The translations under genes were made by a program, and so were the position numbers. Shown one piece after another: positions 12,301 through 23,327 of a DNA stretch of 64,000 nt. The DNA comes from Arthrinium phaeospermum (taxonomy: Eukaryota > Ascomycota > Sordariomycetes > Amphisphaeriales > Apiosporaceae), in NCBI GenBank assembly GCA_006503535.1, contig QYRS01000001.1, forward strand, positions 3,720,001 through 3,784,000. The letters run 5' to 3'. The notes beneath the pieces are model-generated. The model saw nothing but the letters and a program-made list of their open reading frames with translations, made no database searches and was not told the DNA's origin. Each line of letters starts with the position of its first letter. Positions within the stretch are counted from its first letter, which is position 1.

Positions 12301-12470
12301 CGGGTAGCGAGACCCCGGCCGCGAAGGCCCAGGCTGAGCAACCGGAAGCGGAGCAGGCGTCGGTCTCGCATGTCATTACCAACGTGATCATTTTCCAGGC
12401 CTTCCTGTTGGAGCTGGCGAGTTTAGTACAGGTTCGCGCGGGCACGTTCAACGAGGTCCGGTTCATCTAA
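9314..12470 (+). CDS. FHIP: FTS-Hook-interacting protein (RAI16-like)
   Basis: Exons 9314-9322, 9391-9504 and 9579-12470 give 1004 aa. The first exon encodes only MDF. Joining it to the second restores the family N-terminus MDFWTRLL and then RFEKEYSQLLSIWRNTTHLS. The body is a helical repeat protein of the RAI16/FHIP family, with blocks such as CINFCAIKQIYVPIAKIA, VLFFATLIESEEEAF and SAWFKTHR, and the conserved C-terminal block IIFQAFLLELASLVQVRAGTFNEVRF. In fungi FHIP joins FTS and Hook to link early endosomes to dynein for long-distance hyphal transport. A Ser/Pro-rich and then acidic, disordered insert of about 250 residues (from about codon 700) separates the helical part from the C-terminal block. 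It is probably essential housekeeping and unrelated to its neighbours. Confidence 0.92.
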
Positions 12471-13586
12471 GGCCGGGGCCGGGGTTGGGATTGCTTCTTT
12501 CTTCCTTACTTTTTTTCGTCCAAGGTCGTCTTGTCATCATATGGATACCCGCCGTTTTGTGTTACCTGTACAGCCTCCAATTTTTCCTCCGTTTTTCTTT
12601 CTTATGCTATCCATTAGAGAGGAAAAACCCTACACACATAAACACCTATACATCTCTCCTGTCCTACTTCCCCGATTACTTCCAGATCAATAAGTACAGT
12701 AAGCATCAAGTGGCGCCGGAGGCAAAGAGTCCTAGCAACGAACGGGTAGATAGACGTTTTGGTGGGAAGGGAGGGGGCAGTTTTGTCTTGTTCTTGCATA
12801 GCAGCAGTAACAGTAGTAGAGCAGTAGCAAATGCCGTTTTTGTTGATACCTTACAACATAATACGTTGTTGGGCCTTGGGAGCAGTCAATAAACAGTAGA
12901 TGATGCGCAAAAGCGCGCGCACGGGAGAGACAAGAGTGGTTTTTCCAATTGTAGAGACGGACAGAGAGAAGACGATGTTCATTTGGAGCCTTGACGGCTT
13001 CTGGCAATGCACTGACTGCATTTGCGCGCGGGGATTGCCCCTGCCCGTAATCCTCTTCTTTTCGTAATAGACTTCACCTTGTAAATCAATTGAAAATTCT
13101 TGAATTGGTATTTTTGATTTTCGAAATCGTCTAACTATTGGTATCAAATTGCTTGTTGTTTCAATTGTCGTGTGTCGTAACGTCGTAAGAATGTTATATA
13201 TGGTATCATGTGAATAAGAAATTTGCCCCTCTGCCTTGAAATGAACGGAACGCCCGCCCCATCACCAAAATCACGCCATGGGCAGGCACCATTGCCCAAA
13301 CCCAAACTCGACCACTGTGCGTAAACATTACACCATGCAAGCGAGCACGCGCATCATCATCTCGCCCGAAGAAAGAGTCATCTGGATCAACCAGCCCGGA
13401 CCGAGGGCTGGTCCAAATGAACCAACTTCGTATCAGGCACAGACCAACCATTACGGCCGCCCTACTTCCGGGGCCGATCTTTCCGCCTCACCCAGCCAAT
13501 GCTGAAATGAGCAAGCTCGATTCGGTTCAATCAATCGATTGATCAACCAAATCAACTCAATGGATTTGAAAAAGAGCTCGCTGGTT
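12471..13586. other. Intergenic, convergent 3' ends
   Basis: The FHIP and lipase genes end towards each other here. T-rich 3' UTR sequence follows 12480. I see no gene, tRNA or repeat of note. Confidence 0.5.
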
Positions 13587-15706
13587 CTAATACCCCTTGA
13601 CCGTCACGGCGCCCACGGCCAACGTCTCGATCCGCCCCGCGTACAGCTTCATGACGTGGCAGACGGGGTCGCCCCAGACCACGCCGCGGAGCTGCTCGTC
13701 GGTGACGACCTGGGCAACGACGCCCTCGTCGAGGCGCTCGTGCACCGTCTTGCGGCCCTTGAGCCGGGCCTTGGGGTCGCCCGAGCGCAGCACCACGAGC
13801 CGGCCCGCGTTGCTGAGCGTGCTGGGCGGGACGTGCCAGGTGGGCTTCGGCGGGGTGGAGGACTTTGATGATGATGATTTCTTCGATGACGAGGTCTTGG
13901 TGCTCATTACGAGAGACGTGGACGACGTCTTTGACGTTTTGGGTAGGGCGGACGTGGATTTCGATTTCTTCTCCTTGGACGACTTGGCGCCGGGCCTCTT
14001 AGGGAGCTCAGGCGTGCTGCAGTGCGAAGACGCCGAAGACGACGAGCCCTTGCGCCCGCTGCTGCTGCTGCTGTTCTTGGCGTTTCCGTCGTTCGGCACG
14101 GGCGCCGAGAAGAGCTCCAGCAGGCTCTTGATGTAGGCCTTGTCGGCGCGGGCGACGGGGTCGCCCTCGTTCACGAAGGCGAGGAAGAGCGATTTCTTGA
14201 GGTCCGAGCGGCCCTCGGGCTTGGCGAGCGGCAGGAGCGAGACGGGCGGCGCGCCAAAGGTGACGCAGTGCACGCGCTTGAAGCAGCTCGTCAGGTGGTT
14301 GAGCTCCGAGGCGGCGGACCTCGACGTGGCGAGCATGTGTGAGTAAAGCAGGGCGGCAACGGCACCGCCGGCCGAGTGCCCCGTGATGAGCAAGGAATGC
14401 GAGGCGCGGTTGGGCTGCTCCTCGAGCAGCTGGCGCAGGCGGGCGGCGACGGGCTTCACCATCTTGCGGGCAGCGGACAGGAAGCCCGCATGGCAGAAGT
14501 TGCCCGGGTCGTCGAGGAAGCCCAGGGGCGAGGTGGGGGCCGTGTTGAGGTTGACGGCCCAGTCCATGAAGGTCGCGGTGCCGCGGATGGCGAAGACGAT
14601 GGTGTTCATGTGGTCCATGGGCACCGACTTGAGGCGCATGGCCTTGGTGCCCGTCCGCCAGTCGGCGTCGACGTGCGTGTCGCGCTCGAAGCCCTCGGGC
14701 TTCTCGTACACCTTCTCCGAGTACTGCGCCGCGAGGCAGAGGAGAGGGTACGTGGGCATATATCTAATCATGTGGTCGTAAGTATCATATGACACACGTA
14801 AGTGCACGTGACTGTTGATGGCGCCCGTCACACTCCAAGGAAAGGGAGAACGTACAGTTTGAGCGGTGGCAGGTTCATGGACAACCGCGAGTTGGCGTAC
14901 AGCTCGACTTTGGCGAAGTACCCGCCCGATGACAGCAGAGACGAGGCGACCGCAGCAGTCTGGCCTTTCGATGCGGCTTCTTTGCTGCTACTGCGCTTCT
15001 TGGGCACCACCTGCATGCCCCTTGTCGTGACGGCGGGGACAGCTGGTACTGGTTCGCTTACGGGGGAAGTTCCCAATGGTTGCGGCTGGTAGGTGAACAG
15101 GTCCTTCTCGTTGCCGAGGTACTTGTCCGAATCGATCATGGTCATGACGCTGTTGAACTTGTTGGAGATCTGGTCGTACATGGCGGCGCCCTGGTTGAGG
15201 AGCTGCGTCGCCTGCCCGTGCCACCGCGGCAGCCCGTCGTCGAAGACCTGGTGGACCAGGGCGCTGGTGCCGGGGATCATGCCGTCGGCCAGGTCGACCA
15301 TGGGCTCCATCCTGAACTTACTGAGGGCCCCGGAGCCATAGCTGGTACTGGTAGGGCATATGGAGTTTGGCGGCGGTTGGCCAAGATAGTAGTGCTGGTT
15401 CACGATGATGGGTGGGCAGTTTCTCTGGTCTTGAAACGCTTGGTACGGCGGTGGTGGTGATCCCGGATTTGCTGCTGATGGAGAGTTATGCCAAGACGGC
15501 GGCGGGGGCAGATAACCAGCAGGTTGGAAATGGCCGGCCGCTTGTTGTGGTTGAGGCGGCGGCTGGCGGCACCATTGCGGTTCTGGCGGTGATTGACATG
15601 AGGATGGTGGTGAGGACGGCGATTGAATGTCGCCTCGCGATGTTGGCGGCGGTGCTGGTGGTGGGTGAGGCGTGCTGCTCTTTCTTCGTCTAGTGAACAA
15701 CCCCAT
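13587..15706 (-). CDS. Class 3 (Rml-type) lipase-like protein with disordered N-terminus
   Basis: Exons 15706-14856 and 14763-13587 (donor GTACGT, acceptor ATTAG) give 675 aa. The first about 130 residues are Pro-rich and disordered. The alpha/beta-hydrolase core carries VFAIRGTATFMDW (oxyanion strand), the nucleophile elbow GHSAGG, a likely catalytic Asp in NEGDPV and a likely His in WGDPVCHVMKLY. These are the Ser-Asp-His elements of class 3 lipases. A Ser/Lys-rich insert of about 100 residues (for example SSSSSGRKGSSSSAS) splits the core between the Asp and His regions. No signal peptide is seen, so it is probably an intracellular lipase acting on acylglycerols, similar to fungal lipases of lipid-droplet or autophagic turnover. 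The substrate is inferred only from the family. Confidence 0.85.
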
Positions 15707-17674
15707 GGTGGTGTTGTTGGCGGACTGCTGATTGACTCGAACGCTGCATGAACGACAACGGAAGAAAATGCAGGCAGCGGTTCGTCGGGAGGTGGTGTCG
15801 AAGAAAACGGCCTGCGGGAACGAGGAGGCAGTGCAACATCAGACCTACGTAATATTTGAGTTGAGGCTTTCTAGCTGATGATAGCTTCCGCCCTACGACG
15901 ATCTACACGAAACAACGATGTCAAAGAAAAAAGATGGGTATGGAAACGGCCAAGATCCGGGCTCCTTTTAAAGGGAAACAAACAAAACACGAAGTTGATG
16001 CATTTGGAGGTTGCTTTTAAGGTAACAAGCAATAGAGTTGGTCCTCTGTTTCTCTCTCTCGTTTTGCCGAGACGCCCCCTGTCGCTGTCACGATTCTCAT
16101 TGATTGGAAAGACTCACACAGGCAATAGCGAGCAGCGAGTTTTGGAGTGCCTTGCCCGTTTTCAGAAGAGGCCCCCTGTCGAAAGTGGATTTCGGGCCGC
16201 TGATTGGCCTGGACGGCGCAGGCTTAGCCCCAATCGGGTGCCCCAAGCCTGCCCCAGAAAACACGAGCCCGACGAATGGCGAGGCGCGGTGCGTACGACG
16301 AACTGCACCTTATGCGGCGCGAGGCTTATTGACGGGCGCTTGGAGATTCTGCCGGTCGACTTGATTGATTGAGACGACACTACTCTTGACTGCTTGCTGG
16401 TGGAGAGGCTGGGAATCTGGTGAATCTGCTCGAACCGAGAGTTTCAGAGCACCTGCATTGCAGATTGGTTGCATGTTTACCTGCTGCATGTGCGTCTCGT
16501 CTCGCGTGGATTGGAGTTTCTTCTGCGGGCACAGATTGATTGATGGATTGATTGCTCCAAAACCGCTGCAGTGCGGGGGCGAGACTTTTTGGTCACCTGT
16601 ATGTAACCGGCAATTCAGTGCGAGGTGGCCTTGGAATTCATTTTACCTGTTGGTGGTGATTACTCGTCACCGTCTTGCGTGGAACATGCCAACTTCCAAC
16701 GCGTGCATCCAATGTTTGTGTTTGGGTGCTCGTATTTCCCAGCAGCTCGCTCTGGCTGCTGGCTGGCAGGCTGGGCACGGCTCTGCGGTGCTGTGCTGCT
16801 CTTTTGGCGGGGTACCTGTAGCCTACTAGGGAGATAGCTAGGTGCCCCCTACTTGCCTACTTAGCTCCGCATGCCTCCCGGGCCGGCGCCGTCCCTCCAA
16901 CTCGAGCAAACTCCCTGCTTGCTCTCCCCTCCTTTGGCGGGCTTACTGTGCCATGCTGCCAACCCAACAACAACAGTGCTGTTCCGTCTTCAGATCTTTA
17001 AAAAGCCCACCCTTCCCCGATGCGGTCGAATTCGCGACTGAAGAATGCGGTCTGAAAGAAGGACCCACGTATAACGGACAGGCATCATAGCCGCCGTTAC
17101 ATGACTCACTGCCAGCAAATAGCAAAAAGCAACCCTGGCCATTCCTCGAACCATCCAAGATGACACGATGGACCATGGACGATGATCGGCTTTCAGGTTC
17201 AAATTAATTTCCGCGTTGGAAAGTCCATCCGACCGGTTTCTGTGGGTTTCTGGCCGTCGTCTAGACCTGATTTCTGTGCAGCAAGCAGACACTACCGAGA
17301 GCCGGCCGCTGCCCTGCAGCAGTTCGGCCGAGGCCCTCCTTCTAGGGGCCGTAGACTCCCCACCTCCAGGCGATCGGCGCCTGTTGCGTGCGGTGGACCG
17401 GCGGTGCCCTCGAAAAACCAGAGGGGGAAAGGTCAGGAAGACCTAGCCCGATCAGCTTGTCCTTTTCGGGAGGCTATCCGCGGTGGAAACGCTGGGATGG
17501 GCAGACCTGCGGGTAGTGCCCGCACATTGGTCCAAGAACTGTAACGCACATCCCTCTTCTATTTCCGCTATCTAAGGGAAAGCAGGCCAGTCGAGGCGTA
17601 AAACACTTCCTGGAGGATGTCATCCCTACCTACTGCGGAGAAGCACGTCACGATAGACCAGGCAGGGTGCGAAT

Positions 17675-17750
17675 ATGCCATTGCCATATTATTATGCCAT
17701 TGTCATACTCTTATGCCATTGTCATACTCTTATGACATTGTCATAATCTT
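17675..17750. repeat. 19-bp tandem repeat, four copies
   Basis: Unit ATGCCATTGTCATACTCTT. Copies start at 17675, 17694, 17713 and 17732. The middle two are identical, the outer two differ at a few bases, and a partial fifth begins at 17751. The unit length is not a multiple of three, so it is unlikely to be coding. Confidence 0.85.
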
Positions 17751-19193
17751 ATGCCGATGCAACCCTCACATATTCTCACTTCCCGCTAGTTGGGACTTAT
17801 TTGACACGTCACCATCCTCAAAACCACCATCATGAGGGGTTGGTGGATATTGTGCAGAGAAAGACGTCGAGTTCGCAAGATGAGATTGCCATGGTGACTA
17901 GTTTTGGTTCCTAGTCGCTATAGAACAGGAATCCAGAGCCGCCCTGGGGAATTGCTATTCCCAAAAAGGGGCTGGCCAGGGTGCGGCAATGGCGGAGCAA
18001 TCACGTTTCATGTATTACTACCTTAGCAAGATGAAATGTATGCAGAAAGACCCAACAGTGTCTGCATAAGCGGCTTTGCTACTCTGGAAACGGTGATCTT
18101 ATACACATGAAGCCCCCCGGTCTTCCGCAGTGGCTACTGCGAACTACCGCGAGCTATACCATCACTAGCCCTCCCGCAGACACTAAGTCAATCTAGAACC
18201 GACTGGCTGGGCCGTGGTACGTGGTTGCACTTGACATGGGGGCTATTATACTCGTAACACACAAGCGCTATGACGTCTTCATGGGGACTCAGACCATGTG
18301 GAATGATCATCTGAATATTAGTATCTGGTTTAAACTGGGGAGATATGGTGCTAAAGTCTGAAACCATACCCAAGATATGGCATATGTCGTGTAGACTACG
18401 CGATGATGCATTCCCTATTCTCCCATTAGGAGTAGCACCAAATTGATCGATGAGACTATTGCCTCCAAACCCCGAGCGAACACAAAGGAAGGGTTGACAC
18501 GTATCTATGCATGCATACAGGTTGTATGCTAGTATTTACATGCACCAAGAAGAGTTGATGACATCCGGCGGAAGGCCTCCGGAGACAAATTTTCAGCCAA
18601 CACCGGAGCCCGATTACGACGACGAAAACAACAACAACCTCAGATGTGGCCCGCATGTAAGGAGTATCGCTATTGACCCATCTTGCTGAAGGCCGAGGCG
18701 TTGCTAAGCTGAAGAAGGTGTTAGCTCCGAGCCTTTCACCATATCCTGTGCGATCCTCACCAACAGCCGGGTTACTCGCCCGATTTAAGTCAAACCTTTT
18801 CAACGTATTTGCCACTTAGTTTCTCTGCATACTTGAATGCAGGATCGAATAGTTTTAGGGTTACGGACAACTACGAGGGCTGCCTATTTTTCTTGGGGTG
18901 ACTATGTTCTCCCTGGGGGTTACACTCGCTTTAAAAATAAATGTTTGAACTGCTGTTTACGGAACCAGATAAAACTAAGAGTTATGTACCTACCGCCTAC
19001 CCAGACTTTCAAACTGTTTAGAAGTCACTTCTGGGGACTAGATAGTGAGGCCTTCACAGCCAAAACAGTTTGCAAAAGTCCAATCGTTGAGCTTTTTCCA
19101 GTGCGATGGTATCGCAATGAATCAGAGACGAAAAGCAGAACTAGTTAGGGTTTTGTGAAACGAGTGACTCAAGTTAGATTATCGTATACTAAA

Positions 19194-19225
19194 TCATGCT
19201 CCTCATGCTCATGCTCCTCATGCAC
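19194..19225. repeat. Short CTCATG-type direct repeats
   Basis: The hexamer CTCATG is reiterated in this 32-bp stretch, just beyond the stop of the leftward hydrophobin gene. Confidence 0.5.
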
Positions 19226-19364
19226 ATTTTAGACATCAGTCAATCCAGATCCCCAAGCATTACCCCTTTCCAACACCCTCCGTGTATCTCGTAAAAGACT
19301 CCGTAGAAACAAGCGTGAGTCATCATGCCGTTGCTGCTCTCGGCGAAAGGAAGAGAGCTGGCGT

Positions 19365-19925
19365 TTACAGAAGGCCGCCGAGGGCGACGCAAGGGAGGCC
19401 GACGTTGAGGAGGCCGTTCTAAGTAATAGGGTTGAGTCAGAAGGCTGTGGGAAAGGTGGATGTGAGGGGAAAGAAGGAAGGGAGGCTGCTTACCTGGGAC
19501 TGGCCGGAGTGCTGGCAGCAGGCAGCGGTCTGCTTGCACTGGCTGTTGACGAGGTCAGAGAGGGCGCCAATTCCTGTTGTCGAGGATCCTGATTAGTCAT
19601 ATTGTTCAAGGTCGGTTGCGAAATATGGAGAAGGGGACTCACCAGCAGCGACGCCGAGCTTGGAGCAGCCATCGAAGAGACCGAGGCCGTTCTTGGCGAA
19701 GGCACCGCCCAGAACGCCCGAGAGGATGCCGGAGGCGGCGTTGACCGAGTCGCCCGAGTAGTCGGCCTTGTTGCAGCAGCTGAGCTGCATGTCCTTGCCG
19801 CAGGTGTCACCCGCCGCGGCGATGGTGGTGCTGCCGGGAACGACGGGGACGGTGTTCTCAACAGGGGCGGGCGCGGCGGCGGCGAAGGTGGCGAAAGCCA
19901 TGACGACGACGGTGGTGAACTGCAT
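19365..19925 (-). CDS. Class I hydrophobin
   Basis: Exons 19925-19643, 19573-19494 and 19418-19365 give 138 aa with clean phases (GTGAGT/CAACAG, GTAAGC/ACTTAG). There is an N-terminal signal peptide (MQFTTVVVMAFATFAAAA). The mature protein has eight Cys in hydrophobin order: C, 7 residues, CC, 35, C, 19, C, 5, CC, 16, C, then 7 residues to the end (CVALGGLL). These spacings fit class I (rodlet-forming) rather than class II. Hydrophobins are secreted, assemble at air-water interfaces and coat conidia and aerial hyphae. The gene stands alone between two gene-poor spacers with a TATA-like box upstream, as expected for a highly and developmentally expressed gene. Confidence 0.95.
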
Positions 19926-19990
19926 TTTGAAGGTTGGGTTGGTTGGTTTGAGAAGAGGAGCTGAAGAAGCTAGAGAGTGTGATGATTGAA

Positions 19991-20010
19991 GAGTGAGTGA
20001 GTGAGTGAGT
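19991..20010. repeat. GAGT microsatellite (5 copies)
   Basis: Five perfect GAGT units in the 5' UTR/promoter-proximal part of the hydrophobin gene. Confidence 0.9.
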
Positions 20011-20100
20011 TGGAAGAGTGAGTGATGATTGGAGATCTGATGCTTTGGATGCTGATGATGCTGAGAGAAGATTTGGATTTGGACGGTCGGTCAGGTCAAC

Positions 20101-20108
20101 TTATATAC
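20101..20108 (-). promoter_or_regulatory. TATA-like box of the hydrophobin gene
   Basis: GTATATAA on the minus strand, about 180 bases before the hydrophobin ATG, which suits a strongly expressed single-copy gene. Confidence 0.45.
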
Positions 20109-22882
20109 TCAATCTCTCATGGCCATTGGGCTCCCTTTGCCATAGTAGTCATCACCCTTTGAAGCTATTCTGACCTGCCAAATGGCACATCGTGGCCCCC
20201 TCATCTCGAAATGGAATGCCTACAATGGTGATCGGCAATTGAAGGGGCATTGGGAATGTGCTGTCTCAACCCCAGCTGTCTGCCAGGCAGGGCAATGACA
20301 GGGGTGGCGCGACTAAAAGGCGGCTGCCAATGTCTCACGCCAAGAACCGCCGAGGAGCAGGAGCCTCAAGCGCGCTACCTGCTCTCCCGCTATCCAATAG
20401 CAAGCCGGAATGAGGGAGGTTGAACTCATCACCGAGAAGACGCCGGATCAGATTCCGCGCAATGGCATTGCGCTGTGTCGGCAGCTCGGATCAACGAACA
20501 GCCGTCCTGACTGGCATTTGGGCTCACCACCAGAGAATTAAGCCGAGGATAGCAACAAGACATCCCCACAGATGGCAAGGAGACGACGACATATGAGTTG
20601 CGCACGTTCCTTTTCTGGCCTAAAGGTTCACATTGCTTTTCGGGGGTCTTCGTAATCGTGCTGAACCCCTCTCTCGCTCATCTCCTTCTCCCTCTTCCTT
20701 CATGATCTATCTTCTTTTCTCTTAATGTGATTACTTTTGCTAGTATTGGTCGGAGTCTACGTTGGCAACTTTCTGTGACGAGGGCGGCAGGCCATGCCCC
20801 AAGTTTGTGTGTATCACCATAATATCGTTCTTCTTTCTTGATATGCACCCCTTTTCCCCGTGCATCATGCAGAGACTGCCACTTAGCCCCTCCTCGAAAG
20901 AAGATGCAGGATCTGGCTTGAGTTGGAGAAACGGGGACGTGCCTGACGAGAGCCGACAAGACGAGAGCCGGGTCGACAAGGGACCTGAAGTCGCACAACA
21001 GAAGCCAAAGTGGCTTACCCACTCCCCCGAAAGGAAAGTCTAGCCTAGCAAAACTGATTCGGCGAAATCGCTGAAGTTGTGGGCACCAGTGCAAGGACCA
21101 AGCTTCTTCCCGTGTGGTGCGTGGTGGTGAGCTTCTCCGTTTGGTGGACGCAGACGCGAGTGCCTGAAGACCCCAGTCGATGTTGACTATTGACGGCAAC
21201 GTGAGCAAACGCGGGCGGCGTGGGGCCAGTTGGCGGAAGGAATTTTCCATCGTTCCCGTCGCACCGTGCCACTCGCTCTTGAATCACATCCCAGGCCATG
21301 GGCTCGTGATCGAGAGCCGTGGGACAGACGGGCAGACAGTCAAACAGACCCTGGCCAGAGAGAAGTCCTTCACGAGGTTGGGGGTGTCTTGGACTCTTTT
21401 CGTCTCGATCGGCACAAGAGCGCCATCAACCTCGAGCAGACGCATGGCTAATCAAAAAGATCCCCGCCAGCACGCAGGCTTCCTCTCGCGCATCCCGCCG
21501 GGAATAAGACTGGGCTAGTCAGCTCGGCGAAATTGGAACATTTCTGACATGTTTCCATCTACATGAGGCCAGCCATTCCGCGTCGGGACGGCTTCCCGAC
21601 ACTTTCCATTTTCAGGTTGACAGATTGACAGGTCAGCGGCATGGATGGGGGGCTCGGCTGGGCGAGTCGATATGTGTGCGGATGTGCTCCCCGGCGGCGG
21701 GCAAACATGCGGATTCCTACACGAGTCCAGTCAAAACCCATGGCGAGGTGGGCGAGATGGGGCGGCATGGATGCGAGATCGCTGCAACGTTAAGGGCGCA
21801 GATGCAAGGTGCGGTGGACAGCAGCATGAAAATTGCCTGTAGGTCCCAGGTTCTGTCGAGCTAGATTTCGATGTGTCCCTCGTGTCACAGAATTTGCCAA
21901 GTTTGCCCGACTCTGGCGGACGAGTGCAGGTTCAGCCCCTGCAGGTACACACTCACAAGCTTGAAAAAGAGGGGGGACCAGACAGACGAGGAAGTGGCCG
22001 ACTCGCTCCTCGCGTTCCTCTTGCTCGGAATATTTTGCGGACCTGAGCTACGTTGTAGTCAATTAGAGTCGTGACATTCTGTTGTAGATACCACGCAGAC
22101 TCGGCTAACATCGAACTTCACTGCGTCGGTGGCAGAGTGACCCTCGCCGAACGATGCAACCATTGAAATCCAATTTCGAGCCAATCAAACGGGCCACCGC
22201 GACGATTGCTTGGCTGATCGCGACATGGATTGGGAACAGCGGCGGGATCTTGCAGCGTGCATCATGCTTCGTGCCGGTGGCGTCCTGATTGGGACTGGGG
22301 CTAGGTACATGCAGCTTAGCTTGGCCTAGCCAACCCCTGAAAATGAAGACGAAATCTCCGTTGGACGCGGGTAGGAACCTAGAGATGATTAACTTCTGTC
22401 CGTTTGTCGACGGCCTCCACCATCCGCCAAATCTGGAGCCAAAGAAGCCCGCCTCTGTTCTTGGCGGTTCTTGCGTAACCGATCGACCCATGCTTTTCTG
22501 TCTGTGCCGTCTGATGTTTACACGTCCAAGTGTCAATCTGTTGTGGTCGGCCTGCAGTGCAGCTGGGACGTCATCGCCTGTCGTCGCCTGTCGTCGCCTC
22601 TCTGCTGCCGTCCAACCCGTCGTCTAATTAACCACCAGCTGCGAACGAACAGTCACACCGGACGGACAAATCTTCTACTAGCCTTCGAAAATAGAATTGT
22701 GATTTCTTTTCCCATTTCCGGTCTTGGAGAAGGGTGATTGGCGAAGGCTTCCATGTGAGACATCTGTACTATATTCACGTCGGACGACCACCGGCAATGT
22801 GGCAGAGCCCGACATCGTATCGTCCTGTCTCAGAGCTTGCTCATCAGGATAATTGCAGCAAGTGCCCATTCGTTCGCCGCAT

Positions 22883-22902
22883 GATGGATGGATGGATGGA
22901 TG
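22883..22902. repeat. GATG microsatellite (5 copies)
   Basis: Five perfect GATG units in the gene-poor spacer; no function is apparent. Confidence 0.9.
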
Positions 22903-23327
22903 GTCCCGACGCAGAGCAACTGCGGGTTGCCCAGATAGGAGGAGGGCCTCTGCGCTGCACTCAACCTGACCCAAGGGTCATTTAGAATGGACCATGGAGG
23001 CACGGCCGAATCGGCGGGACGTTGCATCAGTGACGGAGCGTCTGTGGTCTAGCCACCTGGATCCTTGACCCTTTGGACGGTGCTTGCAAACAGACACTGG
23101 CGCCATGTTGTCACGGCTACATTGGGGTGTCTCTGTCTACTTTGACGGGCCACAAACACAATCGATTCTATAAGAGGTCGAATGTGATCCAGAAGGTGAG
23201 TTCTTTTCTTTCCGCAGCTCCATCACAGTTCAGTTCTCCGGGGACTCGTGGCAAGTACACTCTTTTGCATCCATCACTGCTCCTACCCATTTCCTCGAGT
23301 CAAGCTCTGTGACGACAAGTCTTCGAG

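Larger units (their letters stand above)
15707..19364. other. Gene-poor spacer of 3.7 kb
   Basis: No frame in this stretch shows coding character or a family motif. It holds a short tandem repeat at 17675-17750, a reiterated CTCATG motif near 19194-19225, and otherwise unremarkable sequence. Polypyrimidine tracts at about 16040-16090 lie upstream of the leftward lipase gene. Confidence 0.5.
19926..23327. other. Gene-poor spacer of 3.4 kb
   Basis: Upstream region of the hydrophobin (left) and of the mucin-like gene (right). It contains GAGT and GATG microsatellites and a 10-bp direct repeat (about 22574-22599, unit TCGCCTGTCG). A 190-codon minus frame at 20678-21250 begins with ATG but has no recognisable domain. 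I see no RNA gene. Confidence 0.5.

Noticed and set aside
20678..21250. 190-codon minus frame starting with ATG
   Set aside because: No family motif, no splice or promoter support, and composition like the surrounding spacer.
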